Source of the DNA: Candidatus Brachybacter algidus
GTDB taxonomy: Bacteria > Bacteroidota > Bacteroidia > Chitinophagales > Saprospiraceae
Direction of reading: 5' to 3'
Assembly (NCBI GenBank): GCA_016711705.1
Contig: JADJSK010000008.1
Location: forward strand, 13,151 to 77,150
Length of the DNA stretch: 64,000 nucleotides
The notes under the pieces are model-generated. The model was given only the letters and a program-made list of their open reading frames with translations, was not told where the DNA came from and did no database searches. Within the stretch, counting starts at the first letter, position 1. The number at the start of each line of letters is the position of its first letter. The translations under genes and the position numbers were made by a program. Positions 16,368 through 24,878 of the stretch are shown here, piece after piece.

Positions 16368-17319
16368 AGTAAACTTCTTCATATTCGACCAACGAATCCG
16401 ACCCGCTTTAAAGCTTTTACTTATTGTCCTTTTTTTATCTTCAACCCTACATGTTTCTTTTGCACAAAAGTTTCTTCAATTAGAAAAAGACTTTGTTAAA
16501 ACCAAACTCAAATATGGCTCAGGGGATGAGATCATCTTCAAACTCAGACAAAGTGATCAATGGATCCGAACTGCAATTGATGAGATAGATGTGGACAATA
16601 ATGTCATACATATGTTTGGATTGACTGTGCCGATCGACTCAATTGAATATATAAAAAGTTACAAACCTTTCATATCTCCTATCATTGGCGAAGTGCTGTG
16701 GAAGTCTGGACTTGCCACATTTGCCACTTCTGCTTTGTATGGTATATTTTTTCAACCTCCCAATACGGTAGACTTCTTAATAGCGACAGGCGCCATTGCT
16801 TTGACAGGATTGGGACTCAAACAAATGGCCAAGATCAGAAAAGTATACCCCATCGGCAATAAATACAATTTCTTTCTATCACTTGTTCGAGTTGAGGCTC
16901 AAGATATACCTATGGTTAATTTTGATGGGTTGGCACCTTTCTTATCAAAGAAAAATGACACCACCTATGTCGTGAATTTCTGGGCAACATGGTGTAGACC
17001 TTGCGTGGAAGAGCTTCCATACTTTCTTGAGGCTGAAGAAAAATTTAAAGGACAGAAAGTTAAATTCATCATGGTAAGTATGGATTTTCCAAAAATGTTG
17101 GAAAGTCGCTTAAAGCCATTTCTCCAAAAAAATAAATTACCCGGGCAAGTCATTTTATTGAATGATCCTGACGGTAACACCTGGATTCCAAAAGTAAATA
17201 AGGATTGGGACGGAGCTATCCCTGTCACTTATATCTATAATAAAGAAAAAAGTATCTTTATCAGCACTAATTTTGAAAATGCTGAGCAACTAATAAAAAA
17301 CATTAATTCAATAAATTAA
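16357..17319 (+). CDS. membrane protein with C-terminal TlpA-like thioredoxin domain
   Basis: A 320-residue protein. Residues about 17-36 are a signal or membrane segment (LKLLLIVLFLSSTLHVSFAQ). The middle (37-170) is a domain I do not recognise, with two hydrophobic stretches near residues 115-155 (FATSALYGIFFQP, FLIATGAIALTGLGL). From about residue 185 a thioredoxin fold follows, with the redox site NFWATWCRPCVEELPYF and the cis-proline region GAIPVTYIY. It overlaps rnpA, the position often held by yidD in other bacteria. Probable role: periplasmic thiol-disulfide exchange, partner unknown. Confidence 0.82.
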   Translation: MFNKVNFFIFDQRIRPALKLLLIVLFLSSTLHVSFAQKFLQLEKDFVKTKLKYGSGDEIIFKLRQSDQWIRTAIDEIDVDNNVIHMFGLTVPIDSIEYIKSYKPFISPIIGEVLWKSGLATFATSALYGIFFQPPNTVDFLIATGAIALTGLGLKQMAKIRKVYPIGNKYNFFLSLVRVEAQDIPMVNFDGLAPFLSKKNDTTYVVNFWATWCRPCVEELPYFLEAEEKFKGQKVKFIMVSMDFPKMLESRLKPFLQKNKLPGQVILLNDPDGNTWIPKVNKDWDGAIPVTYIYNKEKSIFISTNFENAEQLIKNINSIN

Positions 17320-17326
17320 AAAACAC

Positions 17327-17941
17327 ATGAAACTATTTCTTTCTTTTCTAAGTATATCCTTTCTATATGTCGGAATTTCTGCCTTTACAATGCCGGCTGA
17401 TGGTGGCTATAAAGTAGGTGATACTGCTTCAGATTTTAAACTTAAAAATGTGGATGGCAAGACCGTTTCGCTGGCAGACTTTAAAGACGCTAAGGGTTAT
17501 ATCGTTATTTTCACCTGCAATCATTGCCCCTTTTCTGTCGCTTATGAAGACAGAATCATAGCACTTAATAATAAATATGCCAGTCAGGGTTATCCTGTCA
17601 TAGCTATCAATCCCAATGATCCTGCAGTTTCAGAAGGTGACAGTTACGAGCTGATGCAAGAAAGATCCAAAGAAAAAGCATTCACCTTCCCCTATCTATT
17701 TGATGATGGGCAGAAAGTATTTCCTGTATATGGAGCTACGAGAACACCGCACGTCTTTTTGTTAGATAAAAACCGTGTTGTCAAGTACATTGGAGCTATC
17801 GATGATAATGTAAACGAACCTAAAAGCGTTCAGGTTAAATATTTGGAAAATGCTATTGAAGCACTAAAATCTGGAAAGGAAATCAAGACGAGTTATACAA
17901 AAGCCGTTGGTTGCTCGATCAAGTTAAAAAATAAGTTTTGA
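17327..17941 (+). CDS. secreted thioredoxin-fold (AhpC/TSA-like) protein
   Basis: A 204-residue protein with a signal peptide (MKLFLSFLSISFLYVGISAF), then an AhpC/TSA-Redoxin domain: GDTASDFKLKNVDGKTVSLA, the redox segment IFTCNHCPFSVAYE with C-N-H-C, and GATRTPHVFLLDKN as the cis-Pro region. The tail TKAVGCSIKLK is typical of this thioredoxin-like subfamily. Lies 7 nt after the preceding TlpA-like gene, so the two are probably co-transcribed and periplasmic. Exact substrate not known. Confidence 0.88.
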   Translation: MKLFLSFLSISFLYVGISAFTMPADGGYKVGDTASDFKLKNVDGKTVSLADFKDAKGYIVIFTCNHCPFSVAYEDRIIALNNKYASQGYPVIAINPNDPAVSEGDSYELMQERSKEKAFTFPYLFDDGQKVFPVYGATRTPHVFLLDKNRVVKYIGAIDDNVNEPKSVQVKYLENAIEALKSGKEIKTSYTKAVGCSIKLKNKF

Positions 17942-17952
17942 GTATGTTTATC

Positions 17953-17986
17953 AAAAGAGAAGCGCCGCAATGCTTCTCTTTTTTTT
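17953..17986 (+). terminator. Strong Rho-independent terminator
   Basis: AAAAGAGAAGC (17953-17963), 8-nt loop, GCTTCTCTTTT (17972-17982), perfect 11-bp stem running into Ts. It ends the rpmH-rnpA-thioredoxin unit. The following 256 nt up to the HtrA gene hold nothing recognisable. Confidence 0.9.
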
Positions 17987-18242
17987 ATGTCCGGAACATT
18001 CTTTTATTTATAAGGCAGAATGCCTTAATTGATCCGGATCATTTAATTCAAAATGAAAACAATGGCAAGCTTGCTTTTTATTATTTGGTCATTTAAGGAA
18101 AAATGTGCGCCGGTAAAAAGATAAACAAGTCCAATACCGAAAAGGCTTCATAATAAACCGTTTACATTTGGATAACCTATTGTCGGCTCGGAATTCAACT
18201 ACAAAAATTTGGTCCAAGAATAAAATACGATCCGCTTAATCT

Positions 18243-19658
18243 TTATAGCCCTGTTCCTTGCCTATTGATTTGATACTCATAATTTTTATTCATATTTCTG
18301 TACCTGCCCTTTAGTATCAATTGAGAATTGTTTTTTCTAATCTCTGAAATAACATCATCAGCGCTCGAGACTTTCATGCCATTGACTTCATTTATAATGA
18401 AACCTGATTCCATGGCGGTTTTCCCTGAAGGAGTATTTTGATAGATCGTGTGAACTATAACTCCTTTCTCTCCATTCCGCATTATTTGTTCTCTGAGTTC
18501 TATACCTATCGCCTTCAATTCCAAATCAGACCTAATGATCACATCAAAAGCGGTTGAAATAGGACTTGTCAACTTGAGTGATCCTGTATAGGAATTATTG
18601 CTTCTTAAGTATTTTACGTTAACAATATCTCCCGGTTTATATAATGCTATTTGTTCCTGAAGGGCCGGACATGAGCGAACGATTTTACCATTAATTTCAG
18701 TAATTATATCACCATACAACATTCCTGCCTTTTCAGCTGCTGAACCTTGAGAAATTCGATTTATAAAAACGCCAGTTTCCGGATCTACTCCAATTTTCTT
18801 TGACAAAGCATCGCTTATATCTTCGATACCAACGCCAAGCATAGCCCTCTGAACCTTGCCATAAGACATAATGTCGCTGACCATTTTACGTACAATATTG
18901 CTAGGTATTGCAAAAGAATAACCTTCAAATTTTCCACTTTTAGTAAAGATAGCAGTATTTACCCCTATGAGTTCGCCACGCGCGTTAAGTAATGCACCAC
19001 CACTATTGCCTTCATTGAATACAGCGTCTGTTTGGATGAAAGATTCAAGAGGGTAAGCACCTTTTAAGAGATCGATAGTTCTTCCTTTAGCAGAGACTAT
19101 TCCGCTGGTGACAGTAGAGCTGAGCTGATAAGGGTTGCCAATAGCGATGACCCATTGTCCGATCTGGACTGAATCACTATTGCCGAGAGATAAAAAAGGC
19201 AAAGAAGATTTATTGATTTTAAGAACTGCAATATCTGTTGATTCATCTGAACCAATGAGGGTGGCTTTCCATTTTTTCTTGTCAGAGGTCATGACTTCAA
19301 AAGAATTGCCCATAGAGATTACATGATGATTGGTAACGATGTAACCATCTTCTGAAATAACTACTCCCGAACCCTCTGAAATGACAGCATTCTCTTCATT
19401 GTTCCAAAATTCATAACCACCGTTTCTAACAGCGATCTTGACCACAGCGGGTGTCCCTATTCTGGCTGCATTAATAAAATCTATCGGAGGGTAACTACTA
19501 GAAGAACCTAAACTATGGTTAACAAACTTGCTCCAGGCGTTTTGGTCAGTATTCTTTAACTCCTTATCCTTACTTGAAAACAAGCTAAAAAGGACAGTAC
19601 TTAAGAGGACAGATAATGCTATGATTATTAGATCTTTTTTTTGGATCATGCTTGTCAT
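18243..19658 (-). CDS. HtrA/DegP-family serine protease
   Basis: The frame is open from a TTG at 19769, but ATG at 19658 or 19649 gives a normal N-terminal membrane anchor (MIQKKDLIIIALSVLLSTVL). Trypsin-like domain with catalytic H in IVTNHHVIS, D in STDIAVLKI and S in FNEGNSGGALLN, followed by two PDZ domains (the first with ETGVFINRISQGSAAEKAGM, the second with GVIVHTIYQNTPSGKTAMES). Envelope quality-control protease. The second PDZ is short. Stop at 18243. Confidence 0.93.
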   Translation of the reverse strand: MTSMIQKKDLIIIALSVLLSTVLFSLFSSKDKELKNTDQNAWSKFVNHSLGSSSSYPPIDFINAARIGTPAVVKIAVRNGGYEFWNNEENAVISEGSGVVISEDGYIVTNHHVISMGNSFEVMTSDKKKWKATLIGSDESTDIAVLKINKSSLPFLSLGNSDSVQIGQWVIAIGNPYQLSSTVTSGIVSAKGRTIDLLKGAYPLESFIQTDAVFNEGNSGGALLNARGELIGVNTAIFTKSGKFEGYSFAIPSNIVRKMVSDIMSYGKVQRAMLGVGIEDISDALSKKIGVDPETGVFINRISQGSAAEKAGMLYGDIITEINGKIVRSCPALQEQIALYKPGDIVNVKYLRSNNSYTGSLKLTSPISTAFDVIIRSDLELKAIGIELREQIMRNGEKGVIVHTIYQNTPSGKTAMESGFIINEVNGMKVSSADDVISEIRKNNSQLILKGRYRNMNKNYEYQINRQGTGL

Positions 19659-19786
19659 TTTTGAAACAATTAACTGATAATCAATTAAGAGAATTAAAGT
19701 TAAACAAATGAAACGAAATACTCTTAGCTTTGTTTTATCAAAATCACAAGTGACATAACTCAATAACAAAAAATTAAGATTAAATA

Positions 19787-20572
19787 GTGGAAATTAATTT
19801 TAGTAAATATCAGGGTGCAGGGAATGATTTCATTATGATCAATGGCTTTGAGTATGATGAATATAAATCATTGACCCAACATCAGATTGAAATACTATGT
19901 GATCGGCGCTTTGGTATTGGTGCGGATGGATTGATTGTCATTAAACCAACACCTAAGTATGATTTCGAGATGCTGTATTATAACGCAGATGGATTTCCCG
20001 GGTCTATGTGTGGTAATGGCGGCAGATGTTCTTTCAGGTTTGCACAAGACATCCAAATTATAGGAGAAAAAGCTGATTTCAAAGCTAGTGATGGGCCCCA
20101 TTCAGCTTTCCTGAATAGCGATGGCATGATCTCGCTCCAAATGAAAGATGTAGATCAGATCAAGGAAATAGAACATAATTTTTTTGAACTCAATACTGGT
20201 TCTCCGCACATTGTTAAGATAGTTGCCGATCTTTCAGAAGTGAGTGTGGTCAATGAGGGAAGAGCCATCAGAAATAGTGAGCCCTATATTAAGGACGGAA
20301 TCAACGTCAATTTCGTCCAACTATTTTCAGATCATATGTTAGTTGCTACATATGAACGAGGAGTAGAGGATGAAACTTTATCCTGTGGCACCGGCGTGAC
20401 CGCTTCAGCATTAGTTGCCATGAAAAAAGGGTGTTTCAGCGAAAAAGTGGAGGTCAGAACAAAAGGAGGAATACTAAATGTAATGGCAATCATGGATAAA
20501 TCCGGAAAAATGTCAAATATTTGGTTGACAGGTCCGGCTGTATTTGTATTTGAGGGATGTATTGAGCTGTGA
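19787..20572 (+). CDS. dapF: diaminopimelate epimerase
   Basis: A 261-residue protein starting with GTG 19787. N-terminal FSKYQGAGNDFIMI, first catalytic cysteine in GSMCGNGGRC (about residue 75) and second in ETLSCGTGVTASAL (about 205). Interconverts LL- and meso-diaminopimelate for lysine and peptidoglycan. Divergent from the HtrA gene. Confidence 0.95.
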   Translation: MEINFSKYQGAGNDFIMINGFEYDEYKSLTQHQIEILCDRRFGIGADGLIVIKPTPKYDFEMLYYNADGFPGSMCGNGGRCSFRFAQDIQIIGEKADFKASDGPHSAFLNSDGMISLQMKDVDQIKEIEHNFFELNTGSPHIVKIVADLSEVSVVNEGRAIRNSEPYIKDGINVNFVQLFSDHMLVATYERGVEDETLSCGTGVTASALVAMKKGCFSEKVEVRTKGGILNVMAIMDKSGKMSNIWLTGPAVFVFEGCIEL

Positions 20573-20909
20573 GATGAAATGGAAAATTTATAAAGGGGCG
20601 AAGGAGAGTGAGTAGTTTTTCATGTTAAGGGTGGCCTAAAGCTATAGGCTGATACCCAATGGCCAATAGCCAATAGCTGATGGCTTCGTTGCAGAAAATA
20701 GGATACCTTTCTTTCACCAACCATCAATTCGTCAGGAAAAATTCAGTGTAATCAAATAAATCAATTAAATTCCTGCCTTTGTTGGCAAGCAAGCGAGGAT
20801 CAGACAAATAGCCAAAAGCTGATTACTGATTAACTATAATACTCTAATACTGACATACTCTAATACTGACATACTCTAATACTGACATACTTTAATACTG
20901 ACATACTAA
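20573..20909. repeat. Gene-free spacer with 16-bp tandem repeat
   Basis: Four copies of a 16-nt unit (ACTCTAATACTGACAT) at about 20840-20905, preceded by GCCAATAGCC-type heptamers around 20655-20690 and by a copy of the dispersed sequence seen at 13868-13913. Nothing coding seen. Confidence 0.85.
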
Positions 20910-21233
20910 CTACAGCATCAACTCCAGATTCATTTTAGCATTTTTTAATTCAGCCAGCGCATGCTGATCGCTCATTTTGGTAGCCATAAACACTCCTTCC
21001 TCATATATTTGAAGGGCATCTTCTGCATGTCCTATTTCTTCATAAAGCTTTGCGAGATGATAATAGAGACCTACGTAGGATGGATTTGCTTTTTTTAATT
21101 CCAAATAATAATGCTCTGCCTGATCCGGCATATCGTTAGTTTCATATTCTTTAGCCACAGCAAATAAAATAAAACTGTCATGCGGATCCTGCTCCAGAAG
21201 ATCCATTAGTTCTGTCAATCGTTGCGTCATCAT
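20910..21233 (-). CDS. small tetratricopeptide repeat protein
   Basis: A 107-residue, all-helical acidic protein. Two or three TPR units: DSFILFAVAKEYETNDMPDQ, then YYLELKKANPSYVGLYYHLA and KLYEEIGHAEDALQIYEEGV. No signal peptide, so probably cytoplasmic. TPR proteins mediate protein binding; no partner is suggested by neighbours. Confidence 0.85.
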   Translation of the reverse strand: MMTQRLTELMDLLEQDPHDSFILFAVAKEYETNDMPDQAEHYYLELKKANPSYVGLYYHLAKLYEEIGHAEDALQIYEEGVFMATKMSDQHALAELKNAKMNLELML

Positions 21234-21666
21234 TTCTCCACTTTTTTATAGGACTAAATTACAAATTACAAGTGTATTCTTTCGCCAAAAGCGTTGCTAT
21301 GGTTGTATATTAGAATACATTGATGACTATCATCTGTTATGTAAATATAATCATTCATTATTTGGTAAAAGAAAATTTACATGCCTAATTTTCACCTGGA
21401 TAATGTAGAATGCTTCAAATCCTTAACCTGCAATGCATTAGACTCCTGAAAAAAGTTAAAACTTTTTTGCTTTTTTAGTGCTTGATTTAAAAGCTACATT
21501 ATAGGACTTTACAATTATTTTTTCAGAATATTTTTCCTTATCTTTGCAGCTTTTAAAACGAAATATTATTCCGATTATGGACGACAATCCTGATCATTTT
21601 AAAATACTATTTCGTTGAGCAAATCTTCGCTCTTTTATTGAATAAATGATATTTAATTTTTAATCT
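21234..21666. promoter_or_regulatory. etf upstream region with -7 promoter box and tiny leader ORF
   Basis: TATCTTTG at 21539-21546 matches the Bacteroidota -7 box, without a clear -33 TTTG. Downstream of it, before etfB, lies a 13-codon ORF (21577-21618, MDDNPDHFKILFR). It could be a leader peptide or chance. The rest holds nothing recognisable. Confidence 0.35.
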
Positions 21667-22407
21667 ATGAAAATATTGGTTTGCATCAGCAAAACTCCTG
21701 ATACGACAGCTAAAATAGCTTTTAAAAATGATGGTCGTGACTTTCAGGCGGATGGCATACAATTTATAATGAATCCTTACGATGAATGGTATGCATTGGT
21801 CAGAGGACTTGAACTTACTGAAACCAGTGGCGGAACTGTTACGGTTATAAATGTAGGTTTGGCGGACAATGATACGATTATCAGAAAAGGACTGGCTATC
21901 GGAGCCTCAGACGCTGTGCGCATCAATAAAGATCCCGAGGGAGCCTGGGATGTGGCGCATCAACTGGCAGCCTATATAAAAACACAACAATACGATTTAA
22001 TCCTTTTGGGAAAAGAGACTATTGATTATAATGACTCTGAAGTAGGAGCTACACTGGCAGAAATATTAGACCTGCCTTTTATTTCATATGCAAATAAACT
22101 GGACTTGACAGGAACGACTGCAACTATCAACAGAGAGATCGAAGGTGGAACAGAAACGATGGAGGCTCAATTGCCTTTGGTAATTTCCTGCGCAAAAGGT
22201 ATGGCTGAACAGCGTATTCCTAATATGAAAGGTATTATGACAGCTAAAAGTAAACCACTTGTAGTAGTTGAACCTTCGACTGTAGTTAATCATGTTACGC
22301 TGGTGACTCATGAACTACCTCCTGCTAAACAATCAGTCCATATGATCGCTCCTGAGGACACAGATGAGTTGATTAGACTTTTGCACGAAGAGGCAAAAGT
22401 GATCTGA
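21667..22407 (+). CDS. etfB: electron transfer flavoprotein, beta subunit
   Basis: A 246-residue protein. It starts MKILVCISKTPDTTAKIAF, contains NPYDEWYALVRGLEL and the AMP/FAD-interacting segment LILLGKETIDYNDSEVGATL, then the loop ITCAKG-like SCAKGMAEQRIPNMKGIMTA. Carries electrons from acyl-CoA dehydrogenases to the quinone pool via ETF-QO. Followed 48 nt later by etfA. Confidence 0.95.
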   Translation: MKILVCISKTPDTTAKIAFKNDGRDFQADGIQFIMNPYDEWYALVRGLELTETSGGTVTVINVGLADNDTIIRKGLAIGASDAVRINKDPEGAWDVAHQLAAYIKTQQYDLILLGKETIDYNDSEVGATLAEILDLPFISYANKLDLTGTTATINREIEGGTETMEAQLPLVISCAKGMAEQRIPNMKGIMTAKSKPLVVVEPSTVVNHVTLVTHELPPAKQSVHMIAPEDTDELIRLLHEEAKVI

Positions 22408-22454
22408 TCTTATTTAGTTAAATCATTTCCCAATAATTCAAAAAAAGATATCTT

Positions 22455-23417
22455 ATGTCAGTTATAATATTTGCAGAGTCTACAGATGGCAAAGTCAAAA
22501 AAAATGCATTTGAAGCTGTAACTTATGGCAAGAAAACAGCCGAGTTGATGGGCACTTCCTGCAAAGCCTTTACTTTAGGACTTGCCGAAAACGCTAACGA
22601 ACTTGGCGCATACGGAGCTGAGGAGGTTTACAATATTTCAGATGAGGTTTTTAATAATTTTGATTCACAACTATTTACAAGAGCCATTGCAGATGTATTT
22701 AATCAATTGGGTGGTACTATCCTAATTTTGGTAAATACTGCAATGGGTAAGTCACTTACAGGAAGGCTGTCAGTGAAACTGGATGCTGGTTGTGTATCAG
22801 GAGCAAGTGGATTACCTCAAAATAATGCTGGGTTTCAGGTTCCTAAAAGTGTCTATTCGGGAAAGGCAAAAGCCCTGTACAATATAAGTTCAGATAAAAA
22901 GATCATATCACTGATGGGAAATGCTATCAAGCCTGAGAAAACCGGAAGTGCAGTAGATGTTAAATCATTATCAGTAAATATAGGCACACCAGCTATCAAA
23001 GTTATCTCTAGAAAAACAGTTAGCGGAATAGTGCCATTACCTGAAGCTTCTTTGGTTGTATCTGCAGGACGTGGTCTTAAAGACCCTTCCAACTGGGGTA
23101 TAGTAGAAGAACTCGCCTCAGAACTAGGCGCAACTACTGCCTGTTCAAGACCAGTAGCTGATTCAGGGTGGAGACCTCACCATGAGCATGTAGGACAGAC
23201 AGGTGTAGCTATCAGACCTACATTGTACATAGCGCTGGGAATTTCAGGAGCAATACAGCACCTGGCAGGGGTGAACAATTCCAAAGTGATCGTAGTAATA
23301 AATAAAGATCCTGAAGCTCCTTTCTTTAAAGCAGCGGATTATGGTATCGTAGGTGATGTATTTGATGTCGTACCAAGATTGATAGAATCAGTAAAAAAAT
23401 TCAAAGCAAGTCACTAA
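22455..23417 (+). CDS. etfA: electron transfer flavoprotein, alpha subunit
   Basis: A 320-residue protein. The C-terminal FAD-binding domain is clear: VVSAGRGLKDPSNWGIVEEL, ACSRPVADSGWRPHHEHVGQ, TLYIALGISGAIQHLAGV and VVINKDPEAPFFKAADYGIV. Forms the ETF heterodimer with the product of the gene just upstream. Normal length. Confidence 0.96.
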   Translation: MSVIIFAESTDGKVKKNAFEAVTYGKKTAELMGTSCKAFTLGLAENANELGAYGAEEVYNISDEVFNNFDSQLFTRAIADVFNQLGGTILILVNTAMGKSLTGRLSVKLDAGCVSGASGLPQNNAGFQVPKSVYSGKAKALYNISSDKKIISLMGNAIKPEKTGSAVDVKSLSVNIGTPAIKVISRKTVSGIVPLPEASLVVSAGRGLKDPSNWGIVEELASELGATTACSRPVADSGWRPHHEHVGQTGVAIRPTLYIALGISGAIQHLAGVNNSKVIVVINKDPEAPFFKAADYGIVGDVFDVVPRLIESVKKFKASH

Positions 23418-23505
23418 ACTAGACTTTCTCGTAAATTTGGTTTTAAATTAATTTCATGATTTAAAACTCATTTTTCTATGTACATTTGATTAAAATAAAG
23501 CCTCG

Positions 23506-24093
23506 GTGGCCTCAGGAAAAAAAATACTATTAGAAATTGTTGCACTATCTCATAGCGTGACACAGTCCAACAACTACGCAGTTGTATTAGGAGAGAAAAA
23601 AGGTGGGCGGAGACTACCCATCGTCATAGGAGGTTACGAAGCCCAGGCTATCGCAGTATCTATGGAAAGAATGGTGCCAAACAGACCACTTACCCATGAT
23701 TTGTTTAAAAATGCTTTTGATACTTTTGGTATTCAGATCGTAGAGATTATTATAAGTGATTTAGTAGAGGGTATTTTCTATGCCCAACTAGTGTGTGAAA
23801 GAAATGGAGAAGTCTACGAGATAGACAGCAGAACATCAGATGCACTTGCTATGGCAGTTCGATTCGAATGTCCGATATACACATTTGATACTATTCTAGA
23901 GACAGCCGGTGTTGTGCTGGAAATTGCCCCTGATGGTGATGAAGAAGAGGAGGCATATGATGAAAGCAATAGTTACTCCACGAAATCATCTGAGACTTTG
24001 ACAGAACTTCTTGAAGAGGCACTTGGTGAAGAAAATTATGAAAAAGCAGCCAAGATCCGCGATGAGATCAAAAAACGCAAAGGGACTAGCTGA
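23506..24093 (+). CDS. bifunctional nuclease domain protein (DUF151) with UVR motif
   Basis: A 195-residue protein starting at GTG 23506. The BFN/DUF151 domain occupies residues 5-140 (LPIVIGGYEAQAIAVSMERM, RPLTHDLFKNAF, IDSRTSDALAMAVRFECPIY). After an acidic linker (GDEEEEAYDE) the C-terminus carries a UvrB/UvrC-type helix pair, LLEEALGEENYEKAAKIRDE. This fusion is widespread in Bacteroidota. DUF151 proteins have reported DNase/RNase activity; physiological role unclear. Confidence 0.9.
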   Translation: MASGKKILLEIVALSHSVTQSNNYAVVLGEKKGGRRLPIVIGGYEAQAIAVSMERMVPNRPLTHDLFKNAFDTFGIQIVEIIISDLVEGIFYAQLVCERNGEVYEIDSRTSDALAMAVRFECPIYTFDTILETAGVVLEIAPDGDEEEEAYDESNSYSTKSSETLTELLEEALGEENYEKAAKIRDEIKKRKGTS

Positions 24094-24878
24094 ACATAGC
24101 TATAATATTTAATTTAAATCCATTGCTTACTTTTGAAGTTTTGGCCACAATACACCCATGAAGATTAATACCACTTGTAAATCAGAATAGTTTAAACAAA
24201 TTTGACCAAGCGACTTTCAGCTCGTTATCTTATGGTATAATTTTAGTCTCATCTATATTTGCGTTTCGTACTACTTATCGCTCGCGGCGATATAAAGACA
24301 ATATCTATTCGAAATTTATTATTTAATGCCACTGGTATAAAGTATATATCATTTCGCAGTTAGCAGTAAGGTTATGTGGGGTATCAATGACATTTTTCTT
24401 TAAAGGTTTATTAGAACCCTTGCGGGCTAAAATCTACCTACACTTTTTCTTCAAAAAGAAAATTTGACTACCGAAACTTAAGTAATATATTATTCGAATT
24501 GTTATCATCAAGATAGCCGGCAATTCTGCACCCATTTCCGAATTTACAGTCATTAGGCTAATTTAGTAAGTGTATTTGCTATTAAACTTTTTTCTTCTAC
24601 AAAAATAAAAACAGCAATATTCATGTTGTTTTTTATAATATTAACATATACTAACAAAGTGTTAATATTGAAAATTTTATTGTACTTTTAAATCAACATT
24701 TAACACTAAAACTAAAAGTATACAGCTGTTTTTTTCAAAAATATATTTAATCAGTGATTAATAGTTGTATATAAATATATATTAATTTTAATATATTAAT
24801 TTTTAATAAATCTGTACACTTTGACTGATATAATAAACTAACTATTAATTTTTTTTATCAACTACCAATACTACTAAA
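24094..24878. other. Gene-free A/T-rich spacer
   Basis: 785 nt with stops in all frames, very A/T-rich in the last 250 nt. No RNA gene, repeat or convincing promoter seen. Confidence 0.6.
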
